Positions 47,925 through 59,178 of a DNA stretch of 64,000 bases are shown piece after piece. Made by a program: the position numbers and the translations under genes. The DNA is from Methanobacterium sp. ERen5 (GTDB lineage Archaea; Methanobacteriota; Methanobacteria; Methanobacteriales; Methanobacteriaceae): NCBI GenBank assembly GCA_024167805.1, contig CP099988.1, positions 1,682,001 through 1,746,000 on the forward strand. The letters are read 5' to 3'. Below the pieces are notes generated by a model. The model searched no databases, had not been told where the DNA came from, and saw only the letters and a list, made by a program, of their open reading frames with translations. The first letter of the stretch is position 1; each line of letters starts with the position of its first letter.

Positions 47925-49321
47925 CTATACAACACCCTTCAAACTTTCATCGAAAATTTTTAAAAATTTATCTGTACTTCCTTCGGGTATGTACGCACCA
48001 CATGCAACAGAGTGACCTCCTCCGTTTCCACCCACCTTCTTTGCAACCTTACGTATTAAATTTCCGAAGTGAATTCCATCATATGCCAAAAGCCTGGAAC
48101 ATCTGAGAGAAACTTTAATACCTTCCTTTTCATCTCCAATAGGTGTGAAACCAACTATTGGTTTTTTCCAATCACCATAACTCAGTATCATTCCTGCTAT
48201 GGTTCCTATGACTTCACTCTTTATTTCACTACCTTCAAAGTACTGGAGGTTGTTCATTGGGATGATTCGTTCATCACCCCTTATCCACTCCATTTTTTGT
48301 GCAAGGTAACGTCTGTGTTCAAGTGCTAATTGTTCCATTTCATCGAGGCTAGCGCCCCTGTCACCTTTAAGCACGTTCATTGCAACTTCGTGGTGTTTGT
48401 GTCTACCGCAGGCATTGACAGCAGTTGAAAATTCACTGGCATCTCTAAGAGGAGAATACTTCTCTTCCATTAAAAATTCATAAGAATCTCCAGAAATTAA
48501 TTTAGGCACGTATTTAACGTACCTTGAAGGTACCTCTAAACTCAACATTCTCACCAGTTCAGAGAACAACCTTCCCTTCTCATCAACACTTAGATCACAC
48601 AGTGACCGGTACTTACGACCATTTTTCATGGGTATGTCGAGTTTGTTTAACAACATCTGACACTCTGTTTTGTTGTTGGTGATTGGTAGATTAACATCTC
48701 CAAAATAGGACAGTGCAATGTATATGGGTCGAGTTTGTCTTCCATAGATTGAAAGGTCGTTTTGAGACGCGACCAGATTTTGTTGAATACTTTCATTGAG
48801 TATGCTTTTGTTTAATCCGATGAGCTTACCTGAAAAACTGTTTTGCATGTCTCCAACAGCACTTAAAACTCCCATCCAACTTAGATCAGTGTAACCAAAG
48901 GTTCTAGCCAAAAGATAGGTCATGCCTCCACCTGAAACTTCGTAGGATCCATCTATGTTATGATGGTGGGGGTTCAGTTCTATTAACTGGCCACTTAGAT
49001 AGTTATCAAGCTTTCTTATAGGGGGTGGTGATCCAAAATTAATGTCTGTGAATTGGATGTGCAGAGTTTGTCCATTTCCTGTCCAGATCCGAGGTCTGAA
49101 AAGATGGTCAATTCATTTTCTGATACAAGATCATCCATCTGATCCAGACTGATGAATTCCACTTCGTGATCCTTTCCAAGCTTATCAAGCATTGAAGACA
49201 GCACAGCACCTGCTGTAACACCATCACAATCGATGTGTGTGTATATTTTAATATCTTCAGATTTTTTTATCAAATCATGGGCCTTTTCAAAAGATAAATT
49301 CATTGGATTTGATTTCAGCAT
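47925..49321 (-). CDS. RecJ-like single-strand DNA/RNA exonuclease (DHH-DHHA1; one-base deletion)
   Basis: A DHH-family phosphoesterase of the archaeal RecJ/GAN type, expected to act in replication or repair. Metal motifs: [14 protein letters not shown] (motif I), [16 protein letters not shown] (the DHH), and the DHHA1 motif [11 protein letters not shown] near the end. The G run at 49021-49025 (C on the coding strand) lacks one base, which breaks the frame immediately after DHH. Repair gives about 465 residues. AGGAGTT precedes the ATG at 49321. It is followed by the COG1497 regulator gene. Confidence 0.88.
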
Positions 49322-49408
49322 TTTAACTCCTTACTCACGTGTTAAATTCTATGTATAAATTCTAGGATTACTTCTCTCTGTAACCCCTGATGATGTTACT
49401 TACCTTCA

Positions 49409-49641
49409 TCAGGATCTCCCTTTGGGCATGGTCTTATCAACTGTAACCCTTCCTGAATTTTCCCACCATGATTTGGAGTAAGATTTATCCTTTTCCACAT
49501 CTGGATTTAAACCAAGCTTTTTAGCAGCCCTGGAAATTTCCCGAAGTTTAGGGGCAGTGATGGCGTGTTCAAGGGAAACTTTTCTTCCCTCGTGTTTGGT
49601 TTTTTTGCATCGATATAAACGGGCCAAATTGTTGCTCTCAT
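49409..49641 (-). CDS. srp19: Signal recognition particle protein SRP19 (one-base deletion)
   Basis: SRP19 binds the tip of SRP RNA and helps load SRP54. The repaired sequence starts [21 protein letters not shown], the usual SRP19 opening with IWP and GRK, and ends [14 protein letters not shown]. The T run at 49600-49606 (A on the coding strand) lacks one base, which otherwise leaves a false start MARLYRCKK. Total about 77 residues, at the short end of the family. GGTG precedes the ATG. Confidence 0.88.
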
Positions 49642-49704
49642 AATTATAACACCAGGTTGTAACTTAATAAAATAATCAAACTATATATTATATTCAATTA
49701 ACAG

Positions 49705-50489
49705 TTATATTTTACCCATCAAAATCTCAAGCATGGCACTAACAGTGTACTTTTCAGGTATTAACACATCAATATCCAGTTCATGAAGAGGTAGGGCAGT
49801 TATAGGGCCAATAGCCGCAACAACCACATCGTCACCCTTTAAAATGTCAACAACATCCTGTTTTTCAGTTTCATCCAACATGTCAAACAGATTTTTAACA
49901 GTCAGCGTACTTGTGAAGGTTAAAGCATCGATCTTTTTGTTTAAGATGGCTTCTATGAGCTGGTTAACCTGAGTCCTGTCCTTTGGCAAGGCTGATTTAT
50001 AGGCTTCAGCAACGAAAACATCAGCACCCATTGCCTTCAAACCAGTTGGAAGAGCATCTCTGGCAGCCAGTGTTCTTGGAATACCGATCTTTTTATTTTT
50101 CAGATCATGATCCTTGAAGCATTCAAGCAAACCCTCTGCAGTGTAACTTTCAGGAACAACATCTGCTTTGAGTCCTTTTTTTCCAGATAATTTTCAGTTC
50201 TGGGCCCTATAACAGCTATCTTACAGTTGGGATTCAATCGGGTTTTAAGGTCAATGCAGTGTTTAAATGCAGATATGATTCCTGTGGGGGATGTGAATAT
50301 CAACCAATCAAGTTCTCCTGCCATTTCACAAAGTTGGATCAGGGATTGGGTGTTGGATACTTGGAGTTCAAGGGTGGGTGCCACAAGGGCAGTACCTCCG
50401 TGTTCCTCCACAATAGCAACAGCCTCTTTAACCCTTTCCTCAGGACGTGTGATACCAATTAGTTTACCCTCAAATTCTTTACCCTTCAT
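49705..50489 (-). CDS. hemD: Uroporphyrinogen-III synthase (one-base deletion)
   Basis: Closes hydroxymethylbilane to uroporphyrinogen III, the branch point to corrinoids, siroheme and F430. The first domain has [15 protein letters not shown] and [16 protein letters not shown]; the second has [30 protein letters not shown] and VAAIGPITA. The T run at 50176-50182 (A on the coding strand) lacks one base, breaking the frame after TENYLEK. About 261 residues when repaired. It overlaps cobA by 11 bases and follows it. Confidence 0.9.
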
Positions 50490-51210
50490 TTATATCTTCC
50501 CCTTTAATTTTCAGGGCATTTTTATAGATGTCCACAACATGGCCGATAACAACCAGTGCAGGGGTGTTAATATGGTTTTCAGTAATGTTCTCTAGTGTTC
50601 CGGTTATGATCCTCTGATCAGGGGATGTTCCCTTTTCAATCACACACACAGGTGTTTCAGGATCTTTGTACTTCATAATTTCCCTGGTATTTTCTTCAAG
50701 CAAACCCACACCCATGAGAATAACTATGGTATCTGTTTTAAAGTCCCATTTGACCTGTTTATTATCTTTGGTTGGATCTTCATGTCCTGTAACAACAGTT
50801 AATGAAGTTGCAACTCCTCGGTGGGTAACTGGAAGTCCTGCAGAAGTGGGCACTCCAATGGCAGAGGTTACACCTGGAATAAATTCCACATTTATCCCTT
50901 TTTCAAATAGAGCAAGCATTTCTTCGCCTCCCCTACCAAAAACAAATGGATCTCCTCCTTTAAGCCTAACAACAACATCGTGTTTGAGTCCCTGTTCAAC
51001 CAGGATTTCATTTATTTCAGGCTGCTTCTTGTAGTGTTCTCCTGCTTTTTTACCTACATAAATCATCTCAGCATCTTTAGCATGCTTCAATATTTCTTCA
51101 TTGGCAAGCCTATCATAAACAACAACATCTGCCTTTTCAAGGGCTTTAACAGCTTTAAGAGTTATAAGATCCGGGTCTCCTGGTCCGGCTCCAACCAAAT
51201 ATACTACCAT
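50479..51210 (-). CDS. cobA: Uroporphyrinogen-III C-methyltransferase
   Basis: SAM-dependent enzyme that makes precorrin-2 for corrinoids, siroheme and F430. It has [62 protein letters not shown] and VILMGV. 243 residues. ATG at 51210 is chosen because AGGTGA lies six bases upstream; three codons further up an alternative ATG overlaps that site. The cobA-hemD pair is the classical arrangement. Confidence 0.95.
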   Translation of the reverse strand: MVVYLVGAGPGDPDLITLKAVKALEKADVVVYDRLANEEILKHAKDAEMIYVGKKAGEHYKKQPEINEILVEQGLKHDVVVRLKGGDPFVFGRGGEEMLALFEKGINVEFIPGVTSAIGVPTSAGLPVTHRGVATSLTVVTGHEDPTKDNKQVKWDFKTDTIVILMGVGLLEENTREIMKYKDPETPVCVIEKGTSPDQRIITGTLENITENHINTPALVVIGHVVDIYKNALKIKGEDINEG

Positions 51211-51336
51211 AATTTTCACCTATTTTTTTCATACCTGATTAACCAATAAATTTTGATCCAGGTTTTAGTTAAACAGCACTGCTTTTAATTTTAAGATTTA
51301 ATTTAAGAAAGAAATTTTTAAGGGTCTTATCTTTTT

Positions 51337-51990
51337 TTATCGGAACTTCATTATGCCTTCAAAAAATTTACGACCATCATCTGATCCTAAAATAGATTCT
51401 GAAGCCCTTTCTGGATGTGGCATCACTGCACATACCAAACCTTCTTCGTCACAAACTCCTGTAATTGCCTCCATTGAACCGTTGGGATTTTCAGATTCGA
51501 ATGATAATACGATCTGATCGTTGTCCCTGAGTTCTTGAATATTTTCGGTGTAGTAACGACCTTCAGCATGGGCAATTGGCATTTTTATGATCTCATTTTT
51601 CTTGTAAAGTCTTGTAAATGGTGTTTTCACACTTTCAACCTTCAGGTCTGTCCATTCACATATGAACTTGGCATTCTCATTTTCAGTGAAAACACCGGGA
51701 ACCAGACCAACTTCAGCCAGTATCTGTGCACCGTTACATATTCCGAGAACAGGCTTTCCTTCACTGACACAATCTTTTATTCCATCTATAATGGGTGTTA
51801 TTGCAGCAATTGCTCCTGCCCTTAAATAGTCACCGTATGAAAAGCCTCCTGGAATTATTATGGCCTCATAATCTGATAGATCCCTTGTGTTCCACCATAC
51901 ATATTCTGGTTTTGCACCCACCAGTTCCAGCACATGAAACACGTCCCTGTCACAGTTGGATCCCGGAAACCTTATTATCCCTACCTTCAT
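51337..51990 (-). CDS. purQ: Phosphoribosylformylglycinamidine synthase, glutaminase subunit PurQ
   Basis: Class I glutamine amidotransferase that feeds ammonia to PurL. Motifs: [26 protein letters not shown], the nucleophile in [11 protein letters not shown] (about residue 86), and [12 protein letters not shown] with the His-Glu pair. 217 residues. GAGGAA precedes the ATG, and purS lies three bases upstream, so the two are co-translated. Confidence 0.96.
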   Translation of the reverse strand: MKVGIIRFPGSNCDRDVFHVLELVGAKPEYVWWNTRDLSDYEAIIIPGGFSYGDYLRAGAIAAITPIIDGIKDCVSEGKPVLGICNGAQILAEVGLVPGVFTENENAKFICEWTDLKVESVKTPFTRLYKKNEIIKMPIAHAEGRYYTENIQELRDNDQIVLSFESENPNGSMEAITGVCDEEGLVCAVMPHPERASESILGSDDGRKFFEGIMKFR

Positions 51991-51993
51991 TTT

Positions 51994-52248
51994 TTATTCC
52001 TCTTGAGCCGATATTTTTATGGTGTAATCATGGATCACGGGGTTGCAGAGCAGCCTCTGGCACATTTCATCCACTTCTTCCTTCACTGCACTTTCACTGT
52101 CCCCTTGTATTTGGAACCTTATCAGATCAACTGTTGAAGTATTTACAACCTGATACTCAAGTAATGCAAGTGCCCTCTGTATTGTGGCAGCTTCAGGATT
52201 TAACATACCTTTTTTAAGACTTATTCTAACTTCTGCATCATATTTCAT
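51994..52248 (-). CDS. purS: Phosphoribosylformylglycinamidine synthase subunit PurS
   Basis: An 84-residue adaptor that links PurL and PurQ in small-type FGAM synthase. The sequence ([25 protein letters not shown]) has the typical PurS pattern. GGTGAT precedes the ATG. It lies between purC and purQ in the same direction; the large subunit purL is not in the window. Confidence 0.93.
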   Translation of the reverse strand: MKYDAEVRISLKKGMLNPEAATIQRALALLEYQVVNTSTVDLIRFQIQGDSESAVKEEVDEMCQRLLCNPVIHDYTIKISAQEE

Positions 52249-52327
52249 AACATCACCAAGTATTTTTTTTGGATAATCAAAAAACTATTATTCTCCATTT
52301 AATTTCATTCAATCCGGTACATAGACT

Positions 52328-53074
52328 CTAAAGCTCAACGTTCCATTTAGCAATGTCTGTTTCATCCAGTAAAAGGGAAGCTACCTTCATATAAGCATCC
52401 ATAACTCCATCTTCACCCTTTCTAAACAGATCCTTATCGAGAACTTCACTGGTTTGAGCATCCCACAATCTACAAGTATCTGGACTGATCTCGTCACCTA
52501 AAACAATATTTTCCTCTGAATCAAACCCGTATTCTATTTTAAAATCTGGGAACAAAATATCTTTAGAAAGCAGAAATTCCTTTAATACAGAATTTATTTC
52601 CAGAGTTATGCTTCTTATAATGTCAAGTTCTTCCTTGGTAGCCAGTTCAAGGGCTATGGTTATGGAATCATTCAACATTGGATCATGATATTCATCATTT
52701 TTGTAGTCCATCTGTATTATTGGAGGTTCCAACTCCTGTTTTTCAGTGAATGGAAACTTCTTAAGAAGACTTCCTGCAGCGATGTTTCTGGTTATTACTT
52801 CGAGCGGTATCATTTCAAGTTTCTTACACAGCATGTAACCCGGTTTTATTAATTCTATGTACTGGGTTTTAATTCCAGCATCTTCAAGAACCTCGAAGAA
52901 CTTCGCAGATATAATAGAGTTGTAGTAACCCTTACGAACCAGACTTTCAGTTTTAACTCCATCTCCAGCAGTTATATCGTCTCTAAATTTAACTATAACT
53001 TGTTCAGGATCATCGGTTTCGTAAACAGTTTTTGCTTTACCAGCATATATGAGATTTCCCATTTTTGGATTCAT
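52328..53074 (-). CDS. purC: SAICAR synthetase (PurC)
   Basis: Joins aspartate to CAIR in purine synthesis. It shows [57 protein letters not shown], and [15 protein letters not shown]. 248 residues. ATG at 53074 is used because GTGGAG lies six bases before it; an upstream ATG at 53167 would add 31 residues with no ribosome binding site. Together with purS and purQ this is a short purine cluster. Confidence 0.95.
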   Translation of the reverse strand: MNPKMGNLIYAGKAKTVYETDDPEQVIVKFRDDITAGDGVKTESLVRKGYYNSIISAKFFEVLEDAGIKTQYIELIKPGYMLCKKLEMIPLEVITRNIAAGSLLKKFPFTEKQELEPPIIQMDYKNDEYHDPMLNDSITIALELATKEELDIIRSITLEINSVLKEFLLSKDILFPDFKIEYGFDSEENIVLGDEISPDTCRLWDAQTSEVLDKDLFRKGEDGVMDAYMKVASLLLDETDIAKWNVEL

Positions 53075-53637
53075 GTTAAGCTCCACAATATTTTTTATTA
53101 TATTATAATATGAAAGTTTAAATTTCAAATAAAAATTTTGTAAACAAATTTTTTTTGGATTCTTCACCAGATCAAAAAATTAATTTTGAACCATGTTCCA
53201 TCATCCAACATCTATTAAGATTAAGTCGGTTGGTTTATATAAAAACTTCGAAAGAAATAACGAGCTATCATGAATATAACTGCCCTAATCTTTAATTAAA
53301 GGAATAGTAAATTGATTGATTGATTCAAGTCCCATATACATATACTTTCAAAATAGTTACATAAAAATTTTTTAGTCAAATATGTTTTGATGCAAGCTTC
53401 AATCAATTTATTTTTTTAAACATCTAAACGAAATTTTAGGGTTTAAACACAAGCCTGCTGTTTTTGATTGTGTTCTATTGGTTTTCACAAATTATTAATT
53501 CCTTGAGATATAAACAGATTATTAGTTAATGGAAACCCGTTTACTGGATATTTATGACTTGAAAAAATTTGTTACAGCTCTTAAATTTGAAAACTGGATG
53601 ATATTTTTTGGTAGATAGAAATCCTAAGGAAGGAGGA
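53075..53637. other. Divergent intergenic region with an orphan TATA box
   Basis: 563 bases between purC and the fumarate reductase gene. A clear TATA sequence TTTATATAAAAA (53234-53245) points toward the plus strand, about 390 bases before the next start. Either the fumarate reductase unit has a long leader or a short unrecognised transcript begins near 53262. No convincing coding frame follows. Confidence 0.4.
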
Positions 53638-55397
53638 ATGGACATAACAACAAAATCCATAAATCAGGACGCGGCCATTGGTGCACATAGATCAAAGATG
53701 CACCAACATGATCTGTTGGTGGTTGGGGGAGGACTTACAGGTCTAAGGGCAGCAATGCAGGCATACGATGCAGGTTTAGATGTTGTGGTGATTTCCAAGG
53801 TAAATCCACTCAGATCTCATTCTGTTGCAGCCCAAGGAGGTATGAATGCATCGTTGGGTAATGTGAAGGGCGAAGATATTACAGATGACAGTTGGGAAAT
53901 GCATGCCTACGACACTGTCAAGGGTTCTGATTACCTTGCAGATCAAGATGCAGTCGAACTCATGTGCAGGGAAGCACCGAGATCTGTTGTTGAACTCGAA
54001 CACCTTGGAACTGTATGGTCAAGACTAAAAAATGGAAAAATTGCCCAACGCCCATTTGGAGGGGCAGGATTTCCCAGAACATGCTATGCTGAAGACAGAA
54101 CAGGACACAACGCACTTCATACCCTGTTTGAACAGGTTGTTGCAAGAAGAATTCCTGTCTATGAAGAGTTTTTCGTAACATCCCTGGTAACCAACCAAGG
54201 AATGTGTGTGGGCTTAACTGCTCTTGATATCAAAACTGGAGATATTCATGGATTTTCTTCAAAGGCCACACTAATGGCCACAGGAGGTTTCGGAAGAATA
54301 TTCAGCAGATCCACCAATGCCCTAATAAACACGGCAGATGGCCAGGCACTTGCAATGGATGCGGGTGTTCCACTTAAGGATATGGAATTTGTACAGTTTC
54401 ACCCAACAACCCTATACGGAACCAACATACTCATGAGTGAGGGTGCTCGCGGAGAAGGTGGAATTCTGGTTAATAAAGAAGGGGAACGTTTCATGAAACG
54501 TTACGCACCCAACTCACTTGATCTGGCACCGAGGGATGTTGTTGCAAGATCCATTGAACAGGAAATTCTCGAGGGAAGGGCCTATGATGAGGGCTATGTA
54601 CATCTAGATCTAACCCGCCTTGGATCACACATCATAAAAGAAAAGTTGCCTGGAATAAGACAGATAGCAATTGACTTTGCAGGGGTTGACCCAATAGAAA
54701 AGCCAGTACCAATCCAACCTGGACAACACTACTCCATGGGAGGAATTGATGTGGACAAAGATGGGTCAACCATTTTGAATGGACTGTATGCTGCAGGGGA
54801 ATGTTCCTGCATTAGTGTTCACGGAGCAAACAGGTTAGGGGAAATTCTCTACTTGAAACAGTGGTGTTTGGAAGGATTGTTGCAGATAAAATAATAGAAG
54901 AAATCCCGAACGCTGAAAAACCTGAAACAGAACCCGTAATGGGGGCTGTTAGATCCATGCATAACAAAATCGAAACCATACTCCAGAGGGATGATGGTGA
55001 AAAGTTTTTTTCCATCAAAACAGATTTGACAGTTACAATGCAGGAAAAATTTGGAATATTTCGTGATAATGACACCATGAAAGAAGGACTGCACGAAATA
55101 GGCCAGTTAAAGGAAAGATTTTCGAAGTCATGCTTCAACAACAAGGAACCAACCTACAACCATGCACTCATACAATTTTTAGAACTTGAAGCCATGCTTA
55201 AGATAGCCGAGGTTGTAGCTATGGGAGCAATTGAAAGGAGAGAGAGCAGGGGCTCGCACAAGAGAAACGACTATCCAGACAGGGACGATGAAAACTTCTT
55301 AAAACATACCATTATCAACATGAAAGATGGTAAACTTGTTTTAAACTACAAACCAGTTAAACTGGGAATGTTTAAACCCAAGGAGCGTGTTTATTAG
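53638..55397 (+). CDS. tfrA: Fumarate reductase flavoprotein subunit (TfrA/FrdA type; one-base deletion)
   Basis: FAD subunit of fumarate reductase, catalysing fumarate to succinate for the incomplete reductive citric acid pathway. FAD-binding GGGLTGLRAAMQA, RSHSVAAQGGMNA, FAD-linked HPTTLYG region, GARGEGGILVN, and the active-site Arg in APRDVVARSIE and GANRLGGNSLLE. G run 54838-54841 lacks one G; repair joins GANRLG to GNSLLETVVFGRIV. The start is ATG 53638 after GGAGG. 586 residues. Next gene follows without a gap. Assignment as coenzyme-dependent TfrA or plain FrdA depends on the second subunit. Confidence 0.88.
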
Positions 55398-56171
55398 ATG
55401 AAGTTCAAAATTTTCAGGTTCAAAGAGGGAATGGAGAAACCAATCTACGATAAATTTGAATTTGAACCTCCAACTGGCATGACTGTGCTTGGTGCTTTAT
55501 TTTATCTACAGCAAAACTTTGATGATTCCATAGCCTTCCACTACTCATGCAGAGGGGCTGTTTGTGGAACATGTGCAATGTTAATAAACAAAGTGCCCAG
55601 ATTAGCATGCAGAACACAGCTTGAACCTCTGATTCAAGGAGAACTCAAGATACCTCTATCACCCTACAGTGCCATTGAAGAAACTGTTGCATGGGATCCT
55701 GAAGAAGAGATATTAATAGAACCACTGCCTCACCTACCTGTTAAAAAGGATTTGATCGTGGACATGGACAAATTTTTTGATTACTACCTAGAAGTTGAAC
55801 CCGTACTCCAACCAGCAGATCCAGAGCCTGCCTTGGAACGTTTGATGGATCCTGATGCTGTTAAAGAACTGGAGCTATACACCAACTGCATACTTTGTGC
55901 TTCATGTTTTGGATCCTGTCCTGTGGACGGTGCTAAACCTGACTACTTGGGTCCTGCAGCACTTGCAAAACTTTACAGATTCTACATAGATCCCCGGGAG
56001 GGAAACAACGAATCCCGACTTTTTCTAGCAGATAAACCCAGCGGATGGTGGGACTGTGAATTTCATGGTAACTGCAGAAGAGTTTGTCCAAAGGATGTTC
56101 CTCCTTTAATTGGAATTGCCAAGGCAAGGGAAAAATTAAACATCATCAAAAACAGGAAGGATGGGAAGTAA
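55398..56171 (+). CDS. Fumarate reductase iron-sulfur subunit, SdhB-like, without HdrB domain
   Basis: A 257-residue iron-sulfur protein. The [2Fe-2S] site is CRGAVCGTCAML with a further Cys in RLACRTQ; [4Fe-4S] is CILCASCFGSCP; the third site is CEFHGNCRRVCPKD, matching the [3Fe-4S] cluster of SdhB/FrdB. Known methanogen TfrB is about twice this length, with a C-terminal HdrB-like CCG region that takes electrons from coenzymes M and B. That part is missing and the gene ends in a clear stop. No membrane anchor gene follows, so electron donor and location are open. Confidence 0.9.
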   Translation: MKFKIFRFKEGMEKPIYDKFEFEPPTGMTVLGALFYLQQNFDDSIAFHYSCRGAVCGTCAMLINKVPRLACRTQLEPLIQGELKIPLSPYSAIEETVAWDPEEEILIEPLPHLPVKKDLIVDMDKFFDYYLEVEPVLQPADPEPALERLMDPDAVKELELYTNCILCASCFGSCPVDGAKPDYLGPAALAKLYRFYIDPREGNNESRLFLADKPSGWWDCEFHGNCRRVCPKDVPPLIGIAKAREKLNIIKNRKDGK

Positions 56172-56173
56172 AT

Positions 56174-57558
56174 ATGCGTGAAGAAGAGGATTTTTTAGGT
56201 AAAAAAACCTTCCAGATTCTGCCTATTATGGTATACAAACACAAAGAGCCGTTGAAAATTTCCCAGTGACAGGTCGAGGAGAAAGTAAAGAGTTCATAAT
56301 GGCGTATGTCCTGCTTAAAATAGCAGCTGCAGAGGCTAACATGGAACTTGATAACTTAGATCATGAACAGGGTTCTGCAATTATCAAGGCTGCTCTAGAA
56401 ATTTTAGGAGGCAAATTATTGGGAGAATTTAGGGTGGATCTGTTCCAAGCAGGGGCAGGCACATCGTTTAACATGAATGTAAACGAGGTAATTGCCAACA
56501 GGGCCCTGGAAATATTGGGTCACAGTAAGGGAGAGTACAACTATCTAAATCCCAACGACCATGTTAACAGATCCCAATCGAGCAACGATACATTTCCAAC
56601 AGCCTCACATGTTGCAATTGTGATTGAAGCAGACAAGCTCGTGGAAGCACTCTACAAACTTTCGAGTTCAATGGAGGCTAAGGGAAAGAACATGATTTCT
56701 GTACCAAAATCTGGAAGAACACACCTCATGGATGCCATGCCAATCACACTCGGAGATGAATTTATAGCCTACAGCGAGGCAATCAAACGAGCATTAAACC
56801 GGATAAAGGAAAGCAGAAACCAACTCCTTGAAATACCACTTGGAGGCACTGCAACTGGCAACGGGGTAAACACCCCACCACTTTACAGGGAAACTGTGAT
56901 AAAAAAGTTATCCAAGCTCACTTCACTACCACTTTTACCTGCAACAAATGGGATGGAAGCTCTGCAGAGTAGGTCAATAATGGTTGCATTTTCAAATTCA
57001 CTTGCAGAACTTGCGGTAGAACTCTCAAGAATTGCCAATGATCTTAGGCTTATGGGATCAGGACCCACATCAGGACTAAACGAAATAGTGTTGCCACCTG
57101 TACAACCAGGATCATCCATCATGCCTGGAAAGGTTAATCCTGTAATGGCCGAGTGTATGAATATGATATGCTTCCAGATAATGGGAAACAACAGCACAGT
57201 CGCAATGGCAGGTCAGGCAGGTCAGTTCGAACTCAATGTAATGACGCCGGTCATGATATCCAACATCCTGGAAACGTTGACCATGTTAAACAACTACCTG
57301 CCGGTGTTTCAGGAGAAATGCATCGAAGGTATCATGCCAAACAAAGAAACCATAGAAGATAGAACTGGTAAAAATCCGAGCATAGCAACACTACTATCTC
57401 CCAAGCTAGGTTATTCTAAAGCAGCTAAGCTATCGAAGGAAGCCCTAGAAACTGATCAATCCATAATGGATTTGGTGGTTAAGGAGGGGTTAATGACCAG
57501 GGAAGAAGCTGATAAATTCTTTGAACTTGATGAAATATCCAAAAATCCCTACAAATAA
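56174..57558 (+). CDS. Class II fumarase/aspartase-superfamily lyase (one-base deletion)
   Basis: A tetrameric lyase that adds or removes water (fumarase) or ammonia (aspartase) at fumarate. Once repaired, the start is LPDSAYYGIQTQRAVENFPVTG. It has NPNDHVNRSQSSNDTFPTASH and the signature loop GSSIMPGKVNPVMAE. The A run at 56201-56207 lacks one A, breaking the frame after 10 residues. About 461 residues. Residues are mixed: SQSSND is fumarase-like, while GQFELNVMTPVM is not decisive. Only two bases separate it from the iron-sulfur subunit gene, so it probably supplies fumarate to the reductase. Confidence 0.88.
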
Positions 57559-57587
57559 TGTTTTAAATTACGGAGAGAACTGATAAA

Positions 57588-58847
57588 ATGAGATATATTT
57601 GTTCCTATTGCAATATTTACATCTATGACGAAGAAAAGGGAGACCTTGAAACTAAATTAGAGCCAGGCACAACCTTGGAGGAAATACCCGATTCATGGCT
57701 TTGCCCGGTCTGTGGAATGCCTAAAGAGTATTTGAAACCAGTCAACAACAAAATTTTTGATATCAAAGCTAAATCCTACACCGAAACCCAACATCAAACT
57801 CAGGACATCAACTACTACCGTTCCATGGCCCGGAACATGCTGCATGGAATTTGTGGAGAGTACGATGTATGCAATGGCAAACCTGATAGGATGTGTTCGG
57901 GTCAGAACTTTGGCAGTTCCATAGGATTTGGAGGTGCAGGACAGGGAAAAACCTTTGAGGAAAATTACAACTCGTTACAACGGTATAAACTGAAAATGAG
58001 GGTAATAAAGGATCATAAAGAACCTGAAATGTCTTTATCCATATTCAACAAACAGATCGCACTTCCAGTAATGGGTTCCAGCCTTTCTGGTGTAAAAAAC
58101 AGTATGAATGATTCAATTCCCGAAGAAACTTTTTATCGAGGTCTTTTACATGGGGCAATGTCTTCAGGTACCATTGGAATGGTTGGAAACACCAACGATG
58201 TTCCAGATGATCTTGGGGTTAAAATAGTCGGCGAAAACCATGGATGGGGCATACCCATCTTCAAACCTCAATCTCAGGAAAGACTCCTAGAATTAATTAA
58301 ACAGGCAGAAGAATTGGATGTTTTTGCAGCAGGGGTGGATCTTGAAGGTGCAGGCTCAACATTCTGGAAAACTGCTAAAAAACCAGTTTACCGTAAAGGT
58401 GAGAATGATCTGATTGAACTGGTTGACTCCACAGAACTACCTCTCATATTCAAGGGCATAATGTGCAGGGAAGATGCTGCTAAACTGTTAGATGTTGGTG
58501 CGGCTGCATGTTACGTTTCAAATCATGGAGGAAGGGTTCTTGACGGTGCACAGGGAGTTGCAGAGGTACTTCCTGAAATTTCAAGTGAGTTGGATGGAGA
58601 GATACCAGTACTTGCAGACGGTGCAATAAGAACAGGTTACGATGTGCTTAAGATTTTAGCTTTGGGAGCTGATGTAGCATTGATCGGAAGACCGCTCGCA
58701 AGATTGTCATTGGCAGGAGGAGAGGTTCCAGTTAAACTTTACTACAAATATGTTAAGGATGATCTTCGAAACGCTATGCTCCTAACTGGATGTGATACTC
58801 TTAACGAGATAAACATGGATATTTTAACTGGACCCTCTATGAATTGA
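57588..58847 (+). CDS. Rubredoxin-like/FMN-dependent alpha-hydroxyacid dehydrogenase fusion
   Basis: A 419-residue protein. Residues 1-50 form a rubredoxin-like iron site (CSYC near the start and CPVCGMPK). A Cys-rich linker follows (GICGEYDVCNGKPDRMC, about 87-104). The rest is an FMN-binding TIM barrel: LPVMGSSLSG, LIFKGIM (Lys) and SNHGGRVLDG (catalytic His and Arg) near residue 308, and ADGAIRTGYDVLKILALGADVALIGRPL (phosphate binding). It resembles lactate/glycolate oxidase-type enzymes. The domain order suggests electrons pass from FMN to rubredoxin. It follows the lyase by 29 bases. Confidence 0.8.
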   Translation: MRYICSYCNIYIYDEEKGDLETKLEPGTTLEEIPDSWLCPVCGMPKEYLKPVNNKIFDIKAKSYTETQHQTQDINYYRSMARNMLHGICGEYDVCNGKPDRMCSGQNFGSSIGFGGAGQGKTFEENYNSLQRYKLKMRVIKDHKEPEMSLSIFNKQIALPVMGSSLSGVKNSMNDSIPEETFYRGLLHGAMSSGTIGMVGNTNDVPDDLGVKIVGENHGWGIPIFKPQSQERLLELIKQAEELDVFAAGVDLEGAGSTFWKTAKKPVYRKGENDLIELVDSTELPLIFKGIMCREDAAKLLDVGAAACYVSNHGGRVLDGAQGVAEVLPEISSELDGEIPVLADGAIRTGYDVLKILALGADVALIGRPLARLSLAGGEVPVKLYYKYVKDDLRNAMLLTGCDTLNEINMDILTGPSMN

Positions 58848-59178
58848 TAAAAATAGAATTATTTTAGGGATTTAACAAATTATTGGATGTGAATTTAGGA
58901 TCAAAGGGTCATTGTAACCCAAAATTAATTTTTTATATCAAGTTGCACAGTTTTTTTGTAGTAATTTTAAATAATAATTATGTCCATATTAATTATAACC
59001 CATATCTATTGTGGATGAAAATTTTATATAGATGGTGAAGGTTCATAATAGTAAATGTTCAATAAAATTTAAGATTTAAAGTTGTTCTACGGGTATTAAA
59101 AAAATAAAACAGTGTGCATTGATTAAACTGTTTAATGATTACCGTTTCAAAATTATAAATAAATCCCTTGGTGAAATC
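58848..59178. other. Upstream region of glmS
   Basis: 331 AT-rich bases. A TATA box TTTATATA (59023-59030) would start a transcript near 59052, giving glmS a leader of about 125 bases. No glmS ribozyme is expected in archaea and I see no corresponding structure. Confidence 0.45.

Noticed and set aside
50227..50595. Plus-strand frames opposite hemD and cobA
   Set aside because: They are antisense to two clearly recognised genes and lack start signals.
58848..59178. A glmS ribozyme in the glmS leader
   Set aside because: The ribozyme is known from bacteria; the leader here is AT-rich without the required paired core.
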